Assembly (NCBI RefSeq): GCF_000239815.1
Contig: NZ_CAFK01000070.1
Coordinates: forward strand, 1-34,404
DNA length: 34,404 bases
Reading direction: 5' to 3'
Source of the DNA: Bradyrhizobium sp. STM 3843
GTDB lineage: Bacteria > Pseudomonadota > Alphaproteobacteria > Rhizobiales > Xanthobacteraceae
A model generated the notes under the pieces. The model was not told the origin of the DNA. It saw nothing but the letters and a program-made list of their open reading frames with translations, and did not search any database. Both the position numbers and the translations under genes were made by a program. Below are positions 1 through 6,797 of this stretch, piece after piece. Each line of letters opens with the position of its first letter. Within the stretch, counting starts at the first letter, position 1.

Positions 1-231
1 GTCGGCGGTGAGGCGGTTCATCTCCTCAGGTCCGACCAGGCGGCCCTCGGCTTCCAGCCCGCGCTCGAGCAGCCGGCGCGCGCCGGCGCCGATCATGTTG
101 CGGGCGGTGGCCAGCGGCAGCGGCGCTAGGCCTTCGCGTTCCAGCACGTGATTGAGGGCGCTGATCAGGTCCGGTGCGGTATCGACGAGCGTGCCGTCGA
201 GATCGAAGACGATGGTGCGAGCATATCCCAT
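1..231 (-). CDS. gph: HAD-family phosphoglycolate phosphatase, N-terminal part
   Basis: The first 77 codons of a haloacid dehalogenase phosphatase are present; the rest lies beyond the left edge. Residues 9-17 read FDLDGTLVD, the HAD motif I in which the first Asp forms the phospho-aspartate and the second acts as acid/base. It is followed by TAPDL and an alpha-helical cap start, the pattern of Gph-type phosphoglycolate phosphatases. These hydrolyse 2-phosphoglycolate, a by-product of DNA repair and of Rubisco oxygenation. The ATG at 229-231 begins MGYARTIVFDLDG, the usual short lead before motif I. The gene diverges from rpiA across about 156 bp. Family assignment is firm; substrate specificity is inferred, since related HAD enzymes share this N-terminus. 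Confidence 0.85.
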   Translation of the reverse strand, partial: MGYARTIVFDLDGTLVDTAPDLISALNHVLEREGLAPLPLATARNMIGAGARRLLERGLEAEGRLVGPEEMNRLTAD

Positions 232-276
232 CCCTGATCCGCTAGCGGCCGGGCCGCTCCCGCGCAAGGGGTGGGT

Positions 277-329
277 GGCGGATTTTTGTCGGGTTTCAGG
301 CGCGTCAAGCGCTATCCGCCGTGACAAAA
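277..329. promoter_or_regulatory. crossing pair of inverted repeats between gph and rpiA
   Basis: GGCGGAT (277-283) is complementary to ATCCGCC (314-320), and the adjacent TTTTGTC (284-290) is complementary to GACAAAA (323-329). The order is A-B-A'-B', so both stems formed together would give an H-type pseudoknot topology. The element sits 59 bp before the rpiA start and 46 bp before the gph start. No function is known to me; chance is possible at 7 bp per arm. Confidence 0.35.
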
Positions 330-387
330 GATCGCTAGATATGCGCCCGATTTTCGCGCCGGACATCACGGGGGCAGGGTTTCGCAG

Positions 388-1086
388 GTGGATATCGACG
401 GCTTGAAACGACAGGCGGCGGCGCGCGCGCTCGACCACGTGCGCGATGGCATGAAGCTCGGGCTCGGCACCGGGTCGACCGCCAAGCATTTCGTCGAGCT
501 GCTGGGCGAGAAAGTGCGCGGCGGATGGAAGGTTGTCGGCGTGCCGACCTCCGAGGCCACGCGAGCGCAGGCGGAACGCGCAGGCGTGCCGCTGACCACG
601 CTGGACGAAATCGACCGGCTCGACCTCACCATCGACGGCGCCGACGAGATCAATCCACAGCTCGACCTGATCAAGGGCGGGGGCGGTGCGCTCCTGCGCG
701 AGAAGATTGTGGCGGCCGCCTCAGATCGCATGATCGTGATCGCCGATGACAGCAAATGGGTCGGTTGTCTCGGCGCCTTTCCGCTGCCGATCGAAGTGAT
801 TCCCTTCGGGCTCGCCGCCACCCAGCGCGCGATGGGAGATGCCTTCGCAAGGAGTGGCGTTTCCGGCCAGATGGTGTTGCGCAAGACCGCCGATGGCCAC
901 GTTTTCGTCACCGATGGCGGCCACTGGATTGTCGATGTCCGCCTGGGCGAGATCCAGGATGCGCCGCGTCTGGCGGGCCTTTTGAGCGCAATACCGGGAG
1001 TGGTCGAGCACGGGCTGTTCATTGGTCTGGCCAAGACGGCGATCCTGGCTGGCGCGCAAGGAATTCGCGTTATCGAGCGGCCCTAG
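388..1086 (+). CDS. rpiA: ribose-5-phosphate isomerase A
   Basis: This enzyme interconverts ribose 5-phosphate and ribulose 5-phosphate in the non-oxidative pentose phosphate pathway, and is cytoplasmic. The 232-residue product matches the usual RpiA length (about 220-235). Diagnostic motifs are GLGTGST (25-31, phosphate binding), DGADE (83-87, catalytic Asp pair) and [11 protein letters not shown] (96-106), whose Glu105 corresponds to the catalytic Glu103 of E. coli RpiA. The start is a GTG at 388; no nearby ATG fits the family N-terminus. A DUF2059 protein follows after 47 bp and then glutathione reductase, all on the same strand. The pentose phosphate and glutathione links both concern NADPH, but that functional tie is inference. 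Confidence 0.97.
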   Translation: MDIDGLKRQAAARALDHVRDGMKLGLGTGSTAKHFVELLGEKVRGGWKVVGVPTSEATRAQAERAGVPLTTLDEIDRLDLTIDGADEINPQLDLIKGGGGALLREKIVAAASDRMIVIADDSKWVGCLGAFPLPIEVIPFGLAATQRAMGDAFARSGVSGQMVLRKTADGHVFVTDGGHWIVDVRLGEIQDAPRLAGLLSAIPGVVEHGLFIGLAKTAILAGAQGIRVIERP

Positions 1087-1133
1087 TGCAACTTGTACCT
1101 GCACTGGGGCCGCAATCTCACAGGAGACGAGGA

Positions 1134-1661
1134 ATGAAGAGCGTTTTCGGAATCTTGCCGGCGGCCGGCTTTGTCCTGGCGATGGCCTTGACGGGCCCGG
1201 TCGCTGCGCAGCAGCAGGGCCAGCCCCCGGCGCTCAAGCCGGCTTCGCCCGCCTGCATGGCGTCGGCGCGCGAGATTCTGTCGATGAAGAATGCGGCCGC
1301 CATGTATGCGAACGCGGTTCCCGGCATCGTGCAGCAGGCCAAGCAAACCCTGATCTCGGCCAATCTGAACTACCAGAAGGACCTCGACGAGGTCGCGGTC
1401 GTGGTGGCGCAGACCTTCGCCGGCAAGGAAAAGGAGATCGGCGAGCAGATGGCGCAGATCTACTGCAATGAGTTTTCCGACCAGGAGCTGAAGGATCTCG
1501 TCACCTTCTACAAGTCGCCGCTCGGCCAGAAGCTGCTCAACGCCGAACCCAAGGCGATCCAGCTCAGCATGATGGCGATGAACCAGTGGGCGTCGAACTT
1601 CGCCGACACCGTCACCAACCAGTTCCGCGCGGAGATGCGCAAGCGCGGCAAGCAGATCTAA
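1134..1661 (+). CDS. DUF2059 domain secreted protein
   Basis: The 175-residue protein has a signal peptide: Lys2, a hydrophobic core at residues 4-20 and an Ala-X-Ala type cleavage region near residue 25 (GPVAAQ). The mature part is helical and contains the conserved DUF2059 stretch FSDQELKDLVTFYKSPLGQK. Two Cys remain in the mature chain (in PACMAS and IYCNEF), which could pair in the periplasm. The ATG at 1134 is preceded by AGGAGACGAGGA, a strong ribosome-binding site. DUF2059 proteins are common in Gram-negative bacteria and have no established biochemical role. The gene lies between rpiA and gor with short spacers, so co-transcription is likely. Family call is confident; function is unknown. 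Confidence 0.88.
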   Translation: MKSVFGILPAAGFVLAMALTGPVAAQQQGQPPALKPASPACMASAREILSMKNAAAMYANAVPGIVQQAKQTLISANLNYQKDLDEVAVVVAQTFAGKEKEIGEQMAQIYCNEFSDQELKDLVTFYKSPLGQKLLNAEPKAIQLSMMAMNQWASNFADTVTNQFRAEMRKRGKQI

Positions 1662-1701
1662 AGTCCCGCGCGAGCGGGGCGAGGACGAAGGGGTCGAGGA
1701 C

Positions 1702-3087
1702 ATGGATGATTTCGACGTCGACCTCTTCGTGATCGGCGGTGGTTCGGGCGGCGTGCGCGCCGCCCGCATCGCGGCGGGCCATGGCGCCCGGGTGATGGTC
1801 GCCGAAGAATATCGCATGGGCGGCACCTGCGTGATCCGCGGCTGTGTGCCGAAGAAGCTATTGGTGATCGGCTCCCATGTCCGCCAGGAGCTGGCTGATG
1901 CCGCCGGCTTCGGCTGGAAGATTCCGGAAGCCACCTTCGACTGGAAGACGCTGATCGCCAACAAGGACAAGGAGATCGCGCGTCTCGAGGCGGCCTACAC
2001 CGCCAATGTCGAGAAATCAGGCGCACGCATCGTCAAGACCCGCGCGGTGCTGGAAGATGCACATACCTTGCGCCTGATGACCGGCGAGAAGGTCCGCGCC
2101 AAAACCATCCTGGTCGCGACCGGCGGCGCGCCCAATCATGGCGCCGAGATTCCGGGCATCGAGCACGTCATCTCCTCCAACGAGGCGTTTCATCTCGACG
2201 AGCTGCCGCGTCGGATCGTCATCCAGGGCGGCGGTTATATCGCGCTGGAATTCGCCTGCATCTTCGCCAATTTCGGCTCCGACGTCACCGTGATCTATCG
2301 CGGCGACAACATCCTGCGCGGCTTCGACGAGGATGTGCGCAAGCACGTGCGCGCCGAGATGGAGAAGGAAGGCATCACCATCCTGACCGGCTGCACGGTC
2401 AACAAGGTCGACAAGCACGGCAAGGACTACACCACGCATCTGTCGAACGGATCGAGCATCGCCTCCGACAAGGTGATGTTCGCGATCGGCCGCCATCCGA
2501 ATGTTGCCAATCTCGGTCTCGAGAAGGCCGGCGTTGCGATCAACCCGGAGAATGGCGGCATCGCGGTCGATCATTTTTCGCGGAGCACGGTGCCGAACAT
2601 CTACGCGATCGGCGACGTCACCCACCGCTTCAACCTGACCCCGGTCGCGATCCGCGAGGGCCATGCCTTTGCCGACACCGTGTTCGGCAACAAGCCGGTG
2701 CAGGTCGACCACGAGAACATTCCGACCGCGGTGTTCTGCCAGCCCGAGGTCGGCACCGTCGGCCTGACGGAGACGCAGGCGCGCGAACGCTTCGAGCGCG
2801 TCGACATCTACAAGACTTCGTTCCGACCGATCAAGGCGACGCTATCCGGCCGCGACACCCGCGTGCTGATGAAGCTGGTGGTCGACGGCACAACCGACCG
2901 CGTGCTCGGCTGCCACATCGTCGGCGATACCGCCGCCGAGATCACGCAGGCGCTCGCGATCGCGGTGAAGATGCGGGCGACCAAGGCCGATTTCGATGCC
3001 ACCATCGCGCTGCACCCGACCGCCGCCGAAGAGCTGGTGACGATGCGCACCGTCACCGAGCGGCATGTGAGACAGGCGGCGGAGTAG
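1702..3087 (+). CDS. gor: glutathione-disulfide reductase
   Basis: This FAD flavoprotein reduces oxidised glutathione with NADPH in the cytoplasm. The 461-residue length is normal. The N-terminal FAD motif is GGGSGGVRAAR (12-22). The redox-active disulfide is in GGTCVIRGCVPKK, Cys43 and Cys48. A second Rossmann motif GGGYIALEFA lies near residue 176 and is followed by VIYRGDNILRGFD, whose Arg residues match the NADPH-specific pocket of glutathione reductases. The C-terminal HPTAAEE carries the active-site His438-Glu443 pair that acts across the dimer. These features separate it from lipoamide dehydrogenase and mercuric reductase. It starts at ATG 1702, 40 bp after the DUF2059 gene. Confidence 0.95.
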   Translation: MDDFDVDLFVIGGGSGGVRAARIAAGHGARVMVAEEYRMGGTCVIRGCVPKKLLVIGSHVRQELADAAGFGWKIPEATFDWKTLIANKDKEIARLEAAYTANVEKSGARIVKTRAVLEDAHTLRLMTGEKVRAKTILVATGGAPNHGAEIPGIEHVISSNEAFHLDELPRRIVIQGGGYIALEFACIFANFGSDVTVIYRGDNILRGFDEDVRKHVRAEMEKEGITILTGCTVNKVDKHGKDYTTHLSNGSSIASDKVMFAIGRHPNVANLGLEKAGVAINPENGGIAVDHFSRSTVPNIYAIGDVTHRFNLTPVAIREGHAFADTVFGNKPVQVDHENIPTAVFCQPEVGTVGLTETQARERFERVDIYKTSFRPIKATLSGRDTRVLMKLVVDGTTDRVLGCHIVGDTAAEITQALAIAVKMRATKADFDATIALHPTAAEELVTMRTVTERHVRQAAE

Positions 3088-3105
3088 GCCTCCCTGCAGG
3101 AGGGC
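3088..3105 (+). terminator. short hairpin after gor
   Basis: CCTCC (3089-3093) and GGAGG (3099-3103) can form a short stem around a CTGCA loop just after the gor stop. No T-tract follows, so this is at best a weak or Rho-assisted end. Confidence 0.3.
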
Positions 3106-3136
3106 ATCAGCGGCCGCTGAGCTCTCGTTTGCGTCC

Positions 3137-3260
3137 ATCATGGCGAGGAGCGTGAGCTCCGAAGCAATCCAGATTGTATCTGAAGAGAGATTCTGGATTG
3201 CTTCCGCCTTCGCCCGCCGGGCTTCGGCGGACAAGTCGCTTCGTTCGCAATGACGGTGTG
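3137..3260. repeat. dispersed palindromic intergenic repeat, copy A
   Basis: The stretch between gor and the DUF1801 gene holds a long imperfect palindrome. Its core is a perfect 13-bp inverted repeat: GAAGCAATCCAGA at 3161-3173 and TCTGGATTGCTTC at 3192-3204. It begins CATCATGGCGAGGAGCGTGAG and ends TTCGTTCGCAATGACGGT. The same end sequences recur at 20418-20533. Such elements are scattered in intergenic DNA of Bradyrhizobium-like genomes; the two copies here are seen directly. It lies between convergent genes and could fold in both transcripts. Confidence 0.75.
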
Positions 3261-3288
3261 ACGCAGAGGTCGCCAGGCAACTAGAGGC

Positions 3289-3750
3289 TCAGCGCTTAGC
3301 TTTCGAGGTGTTCAGTTTCACCGCGGCGCGGATGAGTGCCTTGAGGGCCTTCTCGTTGATCGCCTCGCCTTCGCGAATATCGATCGCGCGTCTGACGTTG
3401 CCGTCGAGGCTGGAATTGAACAGGCCTGACGGGTCGTCCAGCGCGGCACCTTTGGCGAAGGTCATTTTCACCACGGCCTTGTAGGTCTCGCCGGTGCAGA
3501 TGATCCCGCCATGCGACCACACGGGGACGCCGCGCCATTTCCACTCTTCGATCACCTCGGGATCGGCTTCTTTGATCAGCGCGCGGAGGCGGGCGAGCAT
3601 CTCGCCCCGCCAGTCGCCGAGCTCTGTGATCCGCGCCTCGATCAGCTGAGAGGGCGTGGCGCCGTCTGTATCATCTACAGCGCCGCGCTTGGTCTTGCTT
3701 GCGACCTTGGCCGATGACTTGACCGATGACTTGGCCATGCTGCCCGCCAT
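3289..3750 (-). CDS. DUF1801 domain protein
   Basis: The 153-residue protein has a Lys/Ser/Ala-rich tail (about residues 1-24) followed by a DUF1801 (YdhG-like) domain. Recognisable stretches are WRGEMLARLRALIKEADPEV, EEWKWRGVPVWSHGG and MTFAKGAALDDP. DUF1801 has no agreed biochemical function; proteins of this fold are small, soluble and often encoded beside ArsR/SRPBCC genes. The ATG at 3750 overlaps the stop of the preceding small membrane protein (TAATG arrangement), so translation is probably coupled. A second in-frame ATG at 3738 is an alternative start. It is the last gene of the ArsR-led minus-strand operon. Confidence 0.82.
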   Translation of the reverse strand: MAGSMAKSSVKSSAKVASKTKRGAVDDTDGATPSQLIEARITELGDWRGEMLARLRALIKEADPEVIEEWKWRGVPVWSHGGIICTGETYKAVVKMTFAKGAALDDPSGLFNSSLDGNVRRAIDIREGEAINEKALKALIRAAVKLNTSKAKR

Positions 3751-3983
3751 TACTGTCCTCCATCAACCCATGCGGCCCGCGCAGTACGCCATCGCGCGAC
3801 ATACGGTAGTGCGAACAGATACAGGCCGGTGGCCAGCAGCAGGATGAGCGGCACCAATGCCAGCATGCCCACCCAGATCGCCGGCTCGCTTCGAGTCATC
3901 GCGAGAATATTGAGAATGACGGCCAGCGTGAAGGCGATCGACAGCCAGCGATGCACCTGTCTGAGCCAGTTGCTCCAGTTCAA
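3750..3983 (-). CDS. small two-helix membrane protein
   Basis: The 77-residue product has two predicted membrane helices, roughly residues 13-29 (LSIAFTLAVILNILA) and 36-58 (AIWVGMLALVPLILLLATGLYLF), with Trp and Arg residues at the ends. The start is a TTG at 3983 rather than ATG; it is supported by AGGAGA six bases upstream and by codon bias from that point. Its stop overlaps the DUF1801 start, so the two are likely coupled. I do not recognise a named family with certainty. In this neighbourhood it is expected to be an inner-membrane protein of unknown role controlled by the ArsR regulator. Confidence 0.75.
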   Translation of the reverse strand: MNWSNWLRQVHRWLSIAFTLAVILNILAMTRSEPAIWVGMLALVPLILLLATGLYLFALPYVARWRTARAAWVDGGQ

Positions 3984-4037
3984 TGATATCTCCTGTTCCT
4001 TTGCAATGAGGTGAGGACCTGATCGGCGCGGCCGACC

Positions 4038-4448
4038 TCAATCGGGACGCGCCACGACCTGCTCCAGATTGTCGAAGAACTTCGCCCAACCGTAACGGGC
4101 GCCCTGATAGGCCTGCTGCTGATCGGTGCGGAAGCCGGCCTGCTCCATGCGTAGGTGAGTGCCCGTCGGCGTCGGCGTCAGTGTCCAGGTGACGACGCTT
4201 TCGAGGCCAAGGGCGGCCCAGCTGTAGGACAGGGTCTTGTTCGGCTCGATTTCCATGACCTGACAATCGACGGAGCCCCAGTCGCCGCGCAGGGTGAAGC
4301 GGTGGTCGGTCACGGGCTGGAAATCGTTCTTCATCAGCCATTCCGCGATCAGATGCGGCTGGGTCAGCGCGCGCCAGATCTTTTCCGGCGGGTGCTGAAA
4401 ATCCCGTTCGACGATGACGGAGCGCGTTTCGGAAACGGTATCGGTCAT
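4038..4448 (-). CDS. SRPBCC / AHSA1-like START-fold protein
   Basis: The 136-residue protein has the SRPBCC hydrophobic-pocket fold of the activator-of-Hsp90-like family. Typical pieces are the N-terminal RDFQHPPEKIWRALTQPHLI, then WLMKNDF, GDWGSVDCQVMEIEPNKTLSY and the C-terminal helix GWAKFFDNLEQV. Members bind small hydrophobic ligands or act as ligand partners, and many are co-encoded with ArsR repressors; the ligand cannot be read from sequence. The ATG at 4446-4448 overlaps the ArsR stop by four bases (ATGA), which fixes the start and suggests coupling. A longer open frame reaches upstream, but it runs inside the ArsR gene and is rejected. Confidence 0.9.
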   Translation of the reverse strand: MTDTVSETRSVIVERDFQHPPEKIWRALTQPHLIAEWLMKNDFQPVTDHRFTLRGDWGSVDCQVMEIEPNKTLSYSWAALGLESVVTWTLTPTPTGTHLRMEQAGFRTDQQQAYQGARYGWAKFFDNLEQVVARPD

Positions 4449-4768
4449 TGGTCCATCCTCTTGAGCAGATCTTCGAGATCGTCGAACCGGCTCTCCCAGA
4501 AGCCGGCCATTTGTTGGGTCCAGTCGATCAGCGGCGTCAGTGCCCGGAGCTGAGCGCTGTAATGCGTCTGGCGGCCTTCGTGGCGGTCGCGTACCAGCCC
4601 GGCCAGCTTCAGGACCCCAAGGTGCTTCGAAACCGCCGGCTGTGAGACGCCGGCCCAGGCCGTGAGCGCGCCGACCGTCTGCTCGCCGTTGCGGCACAGC
4701 CGCTCAAAGATGGCGCGCCGGGTCGGATCAGCCAACGTCCGGAACAGCAGATCGGGGGCGTTCGACAT
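4445..4768 (-). CDS. ArsR/SmtB-family transcriptional regulator
   Basis: The 107-residue winged-helix protein is a repressor of the ArsR type. It begins LLFRTLADPTRRAIFERL, the classical first helices, and the recognition helix lies in AGVSQPAVSKHLGVLKLAGL, followed by the wing RHEGRQTHYS. No metal-binding Cys pair is present in the DNA-binding helix, so it belongs to the non-metal subgroup often paired with SRPBCC proteins. Two ATAAC-N6-GTTAT operators lie immediately upstream, consistent with autoregulation. It heads the operon that continues with SRPBCC, the membrane protein and DUF1801. The effector is unknown; a ligand delivered by the SRPBCC protein is an inference. Confidence 0.93.
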   Translation of the reverse strand: MSNAPDLLFRTLADPTRRAIFERLCRNGEQTVGALTAWAGVSQPAVSKHLGVLKLAGLVRDRHEGRQTHYSAQLRALTPLIDWTQQMAGFWESRFDDLEDLLKRMDQ

Positions 4769-4776
4769 TTCGATCG

Positions 4777-4792
4777 ATAACTCGTTGGTTAT
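4777..4792. promoter_or_regulatory. ArsR operator copy 1 (ATAAC-N6-GTTAT)
   Basis: ATAACTCGTTGGTTAT is a 5+5 perfect inverted repeat, 9 bp ahead of the arsR start, where a bound dimer would block transcription or ribosome access. A second copy with identical half sites and spacing lies 26 bp further on. Confidence 0.8.
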
Positions 4793-4802
4793 GGATTGAC
4801 GT

Positions 4803-4818
4803 ATAACCGAGCAGTTAT
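4803..4818. promoter_or_regulatory. ArsR operator copy 2 (ATAAC-N6-GTTAT)
   Basis: ATAACCGAGCAGTTAT repeats the half sites and six-base spacing of copy 1, with a different core. The centre-to-centre distance is 26 bp, about two and a half helical turns. It lies 104 bp before the divergent DUF4336 gene, so both directions could be controlled. Confidence 0.8.
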
Positions 4819-4922
4819 GGGATGGTCAAGGCACAGCCGCGATCTCCGATCAGGTTGGAACTCAAAGGCCGGGGCTGCGCTTGATCCGTCCGCGGGCAGA
4901 GGGCTAACGGGAGAATCCGGCC

Positions 4923-5690
4923 ATGGCGCATGGCGCGTCGCCTGCGACCTATCCGCCGCTGAACACCTTGAAGCCGATCGCCGACAACGTCTGGATCGTC
5001 GACGGCCCGACCATCCGCTTCGGACTTCCCGGATTGAAGTTTCCGTTTCCAACGCGGATGACGGTGATTCGTCTCCTCTCCGGCGGCTTGTTCGTTCATT
5101 CACCGACGCAACTCACGCCGGAACTGCGCGCGGAGATCGAACGCGAAGGCGCGGTGCGCTTCCTCGTCGGCCCCAACCGCCTCCATTACTGGTGGATCAC
5201 CGACTGGCATGCGGCGTTTCCCGACGCGCTGGTCTATCTGGCGCCGCGCATCCGCGAGCAGGCGGAGAGACAGAACCTGCGCAAGATGAGCTTTGCGAGC
5301 CTGCCGCTGCATCATGCCGACGGTTATCCGTGGGACGACGAGATCGCCACGCTGCCGGTGGTCGGCAGCTACATGACCGAGGTGGAGTTCTTCCACCTCG
5401 CGTCCCGCACGCTGATCCTGACCGACCTGATCGAGAATTTCGAGCCGGGCAAGATCAGCGCCGGCTGGCTGCGCTATCTGACCTGGATCGGCGGCGTGAA
5501 GCCGCCCCATGGGGGCCTGCCGCGCGATCTCCGGCTGACCTTCACATGGCAGCATCGCGCCCAACTCCGGGCTGCGGTCGAGACCATGATCGCGTGGGCT
5601 CCCGAGCGGATCGTCATCGCGCATGGCAAATGGCACGAGAGCAATGGCACCGCGGTGTTGCGCCGCGCATTTGCTTGGCTACTGAAGTGA
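4923..5690 (+). CDS. DUF4336 domain protein (metallo-beta-lactamase-like)
   Basis: The 255-residue protein matches the DUF4336 family, which is distantly related to the metallo-beta-lactamase fold. Visible family features are the N-terminal IADNVWIVDGPTIRF, LFVHSPTQLTPEL, RFLVGPNRLHYWWITDWHAA and the later HGKWHESNG. The canonical HxHxDH zinc motif is not present; H in LHYWW and in HGKWH may be remnants or alternative ligands. No signal peptide or membrane helix is evident. ATG 4923 has GGGAG at 4909-4913. It is divergent from the ArsR operon and shares its operator region, so it may belong to the same regulon. Enzymatic activity has not been established for this family as far as I know. Confidence 0.85.
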   Translation: MAHGASPATYPPLNTLKPIADNVWIVDGPTIRFGLPGLKFPFPTRMTVIRLLSGGLFVHSPTQLTPELRAEIEREGAVRFLVGPNRLHYWWITDWHAAFPDALVYLAPRIREQAERQNLRKMSFASLPLHHADGYPWDDEIATLPVVGSYMTEVEFFHLASRTLILTDLIENFEPGKISAGWLRYLTWIGGVKPPHGGLPRDLRLTFTWQHRAQLRAAVETMIAWAPERIVIAHGKWHESNGTAVLRRAFAWLLK

Positions 5691-5744
5691 GGTTGACGCA
5701 ACTTCGCGCAGCGAGACCGAAGCCAATTTCTGCATCACGACAGA

Positions 5745-5825
5745 AGCCAGAGCTGCGATCGTGCGAGAAGAGCCGATGATCAGCATTGCCGCCTCGCTCA
5801 CGCGGACGAGCTCTGGCTGATCATC
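5745..5825. repeat. two alternative long-range inverted repeats
   Basis: AGCCAGAGCT (5745-5754) is complementary to AGCTCTGGCT (5809-5818), and GATGATCAGC (5775-5784) to GCTGATCATC (5816-5825). Both are perfect 10-bp arms. The right arms overlap by three bases, so only one stem can form fully at a time. The right side lies inside the 3' end of the elaA-like gene; the left side lies in the 107-bp space after the DUF4336 gene. They could act as convergent transcript ends. Confidence 0.6.
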
Positions 5826-6259
5826 CCGACATGCGGGATGCCATCCTCATCGAAGGGATGGCCGGACCGAACGAAACCGAATGAGGCATAGAATTGTTCG
5901 AGATGAGCTTGCGCGTCGATGCGGACGGGCCGATCGGGATAACGCCGCTCGGTTTCCGCAAGCGCGAGACCGACCAGCGTGCGGCCGTAGCCGAGGCCAC
6001 GCGCGTGCCGGGCCACCGCTATGCGGCCAATCGACGGCATGTCGAACCTGCTTCCGGGAGGCAGGATCCGCGCGACGGCGACGAGGCCACCGTCCTGATC
6101 CCAGCCGAGCCCGTGGATCGCCGCCTCGTCGAGACCGTCGGCGTCAAGATAGGCGCATAGCTGCTCCACCACGAACACCTGCTGCCGCAGCATCAAGACG
6201 CGGTAGATCTCTGCGGCGGAGAGTGCTGCGAAATCCTGCCAGGTGACGGTCAGGGCCAT
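5798..6259 (-). CDS. ElaA-type GNAT N-acetyltransferase
   Basis: The 153-residue protein is a GNAT acetyltransferase of the ElaA group, which has the same length in E. coli. The N-terminus WQDFAALSAAEIYRVLMLRQ and VFVVEQLCAYLDADGLD are characteristic. The acetyl-CoA pyrophosphate loop is RIAVARHARGLGYGRTLVG, followed by the C-terminal AHLEQFYASFGF and a Pro-His in GIPHVGM. The acceptor substrate of ElaA proteins is not established. ATG 6259 is the family start; an upstream extension of the same frame to 6394 has no family similarity. A 75-codon frame ends about 10 bp upstream. Confidence 0.9.
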   Translation of the reverse strand: MALTVTWQDFAALSAAEIYRVLMLRQQVFVVEQLCAYLDADGLDEAAIHGLGWDQDGGLVAVARILPPGSRFDMPSIGRIAVARHARGLGYGRTLVGLALAETERRYPDRPVRIDAQAHLEQFYASFGFVRSGHPFDEDGIPHVGMISQSSSA

Positions 6260-6269
6260 GCTTCGATGC

Positions 6270-6497
6270 TCACATCCTTCGCGCACCGCATTCGCAGCGG
6301 CATCGGAGATAGACGTTGTCGGGATCGCCGCCCCATTGATCCCAGGCAGCGAGCGCTTGTTCGATCTCGGCCGCCGTCGCCAGCCCGCGCGCAATCAGCC
6401 CGTCGCGCAGGCCGAGCAGACTTTTCCTGGCGTCGGCAACGGCATCGCGCCGCGCCTGCGCATCATAGTCTAGCCCAAGGCCTGTAACCACGGCCAA
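6270..6497 (-). CDS. uncharacterised 75-codon frame, possibly a gene remnant
   Basis: A minus-strand frame with strong G/C third-position bias ends 10 bp before elaA. Its sequence includes LRDGLIARGLATAAEIEQAL, AWDQWGGDPDNVYLRCRCEC and a basic end. That pattern loosely resembles C-terminal tails of class I SAM-dependent methyltransferases, but this is only an impression. The only starts are TTG at 6497 or a GTG shortly after; no convincing ribosome-binding site is seen. The frame remains open upstream to a TGA near 6573 without an ATG. It may be a truncated or frameshifted gene rather than an intact one. Confidence 0.4.
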   Translation of the reverse strand: MAVVTGLGLDYDAQARRDAVADARKSLLGLRDGLIARGLATAAEIEQALAAWDQWGGDPDNVYLRCRCECGARRM

Positions 6498-6797
6498 GCG
6501 CAGGGTGATCGTGTTGACGACGAGCGCGCGTCCACGCAGACTGGCAGAACGCGGCGGCGCTTTTCGAACTCACAGGCATAGACCCGCCATGGGCGGGCAG
6601 GCGGATTTCGATACCGGCGTGCTCGGTCACATCCTGCGGCACCTTCAGACTGGCAGCGAAATAGACGGCGCACCCACCACGGCCACGCGGGAGTTGGGAG
6701 GCGATCCGTACTGCGATGGCTGCGCTGCTCCCACACAAGATAGGAGCAACGGCCCGCAGCCTTCGTTGAATCCCCTCAGCAATGATGGAGAAATGTC
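6498..6797 (-). pseudogene. 300-bp stretch without a clear gene, possibly degenerate coding DNA
   Basis: No intact gene is recognisable here. On the minus strand, coding-like codon use appears in one frame over about 6590-6725 (for example SLKVPQDVTEHAGIEIRLPA) and in another over about 6500-6590 (for example RVYACEFEKRRRVLPV). The adjacent 75-codon frame is in a third. This is what a frameshifted remnant would look like, but I cannot name the parent gene. The last 75 bases or so form the leader of the cupin gene. Confidence 0.3.

Noticed and set aside
4038..4697. Extended 219-residue version of the SRPBCC protein
   Set aside because: The extra N-terminal part is an off-frame reading of the ArsR gene; the ATG at 4448, overlapping the ArsR stop, gives the normal family length.
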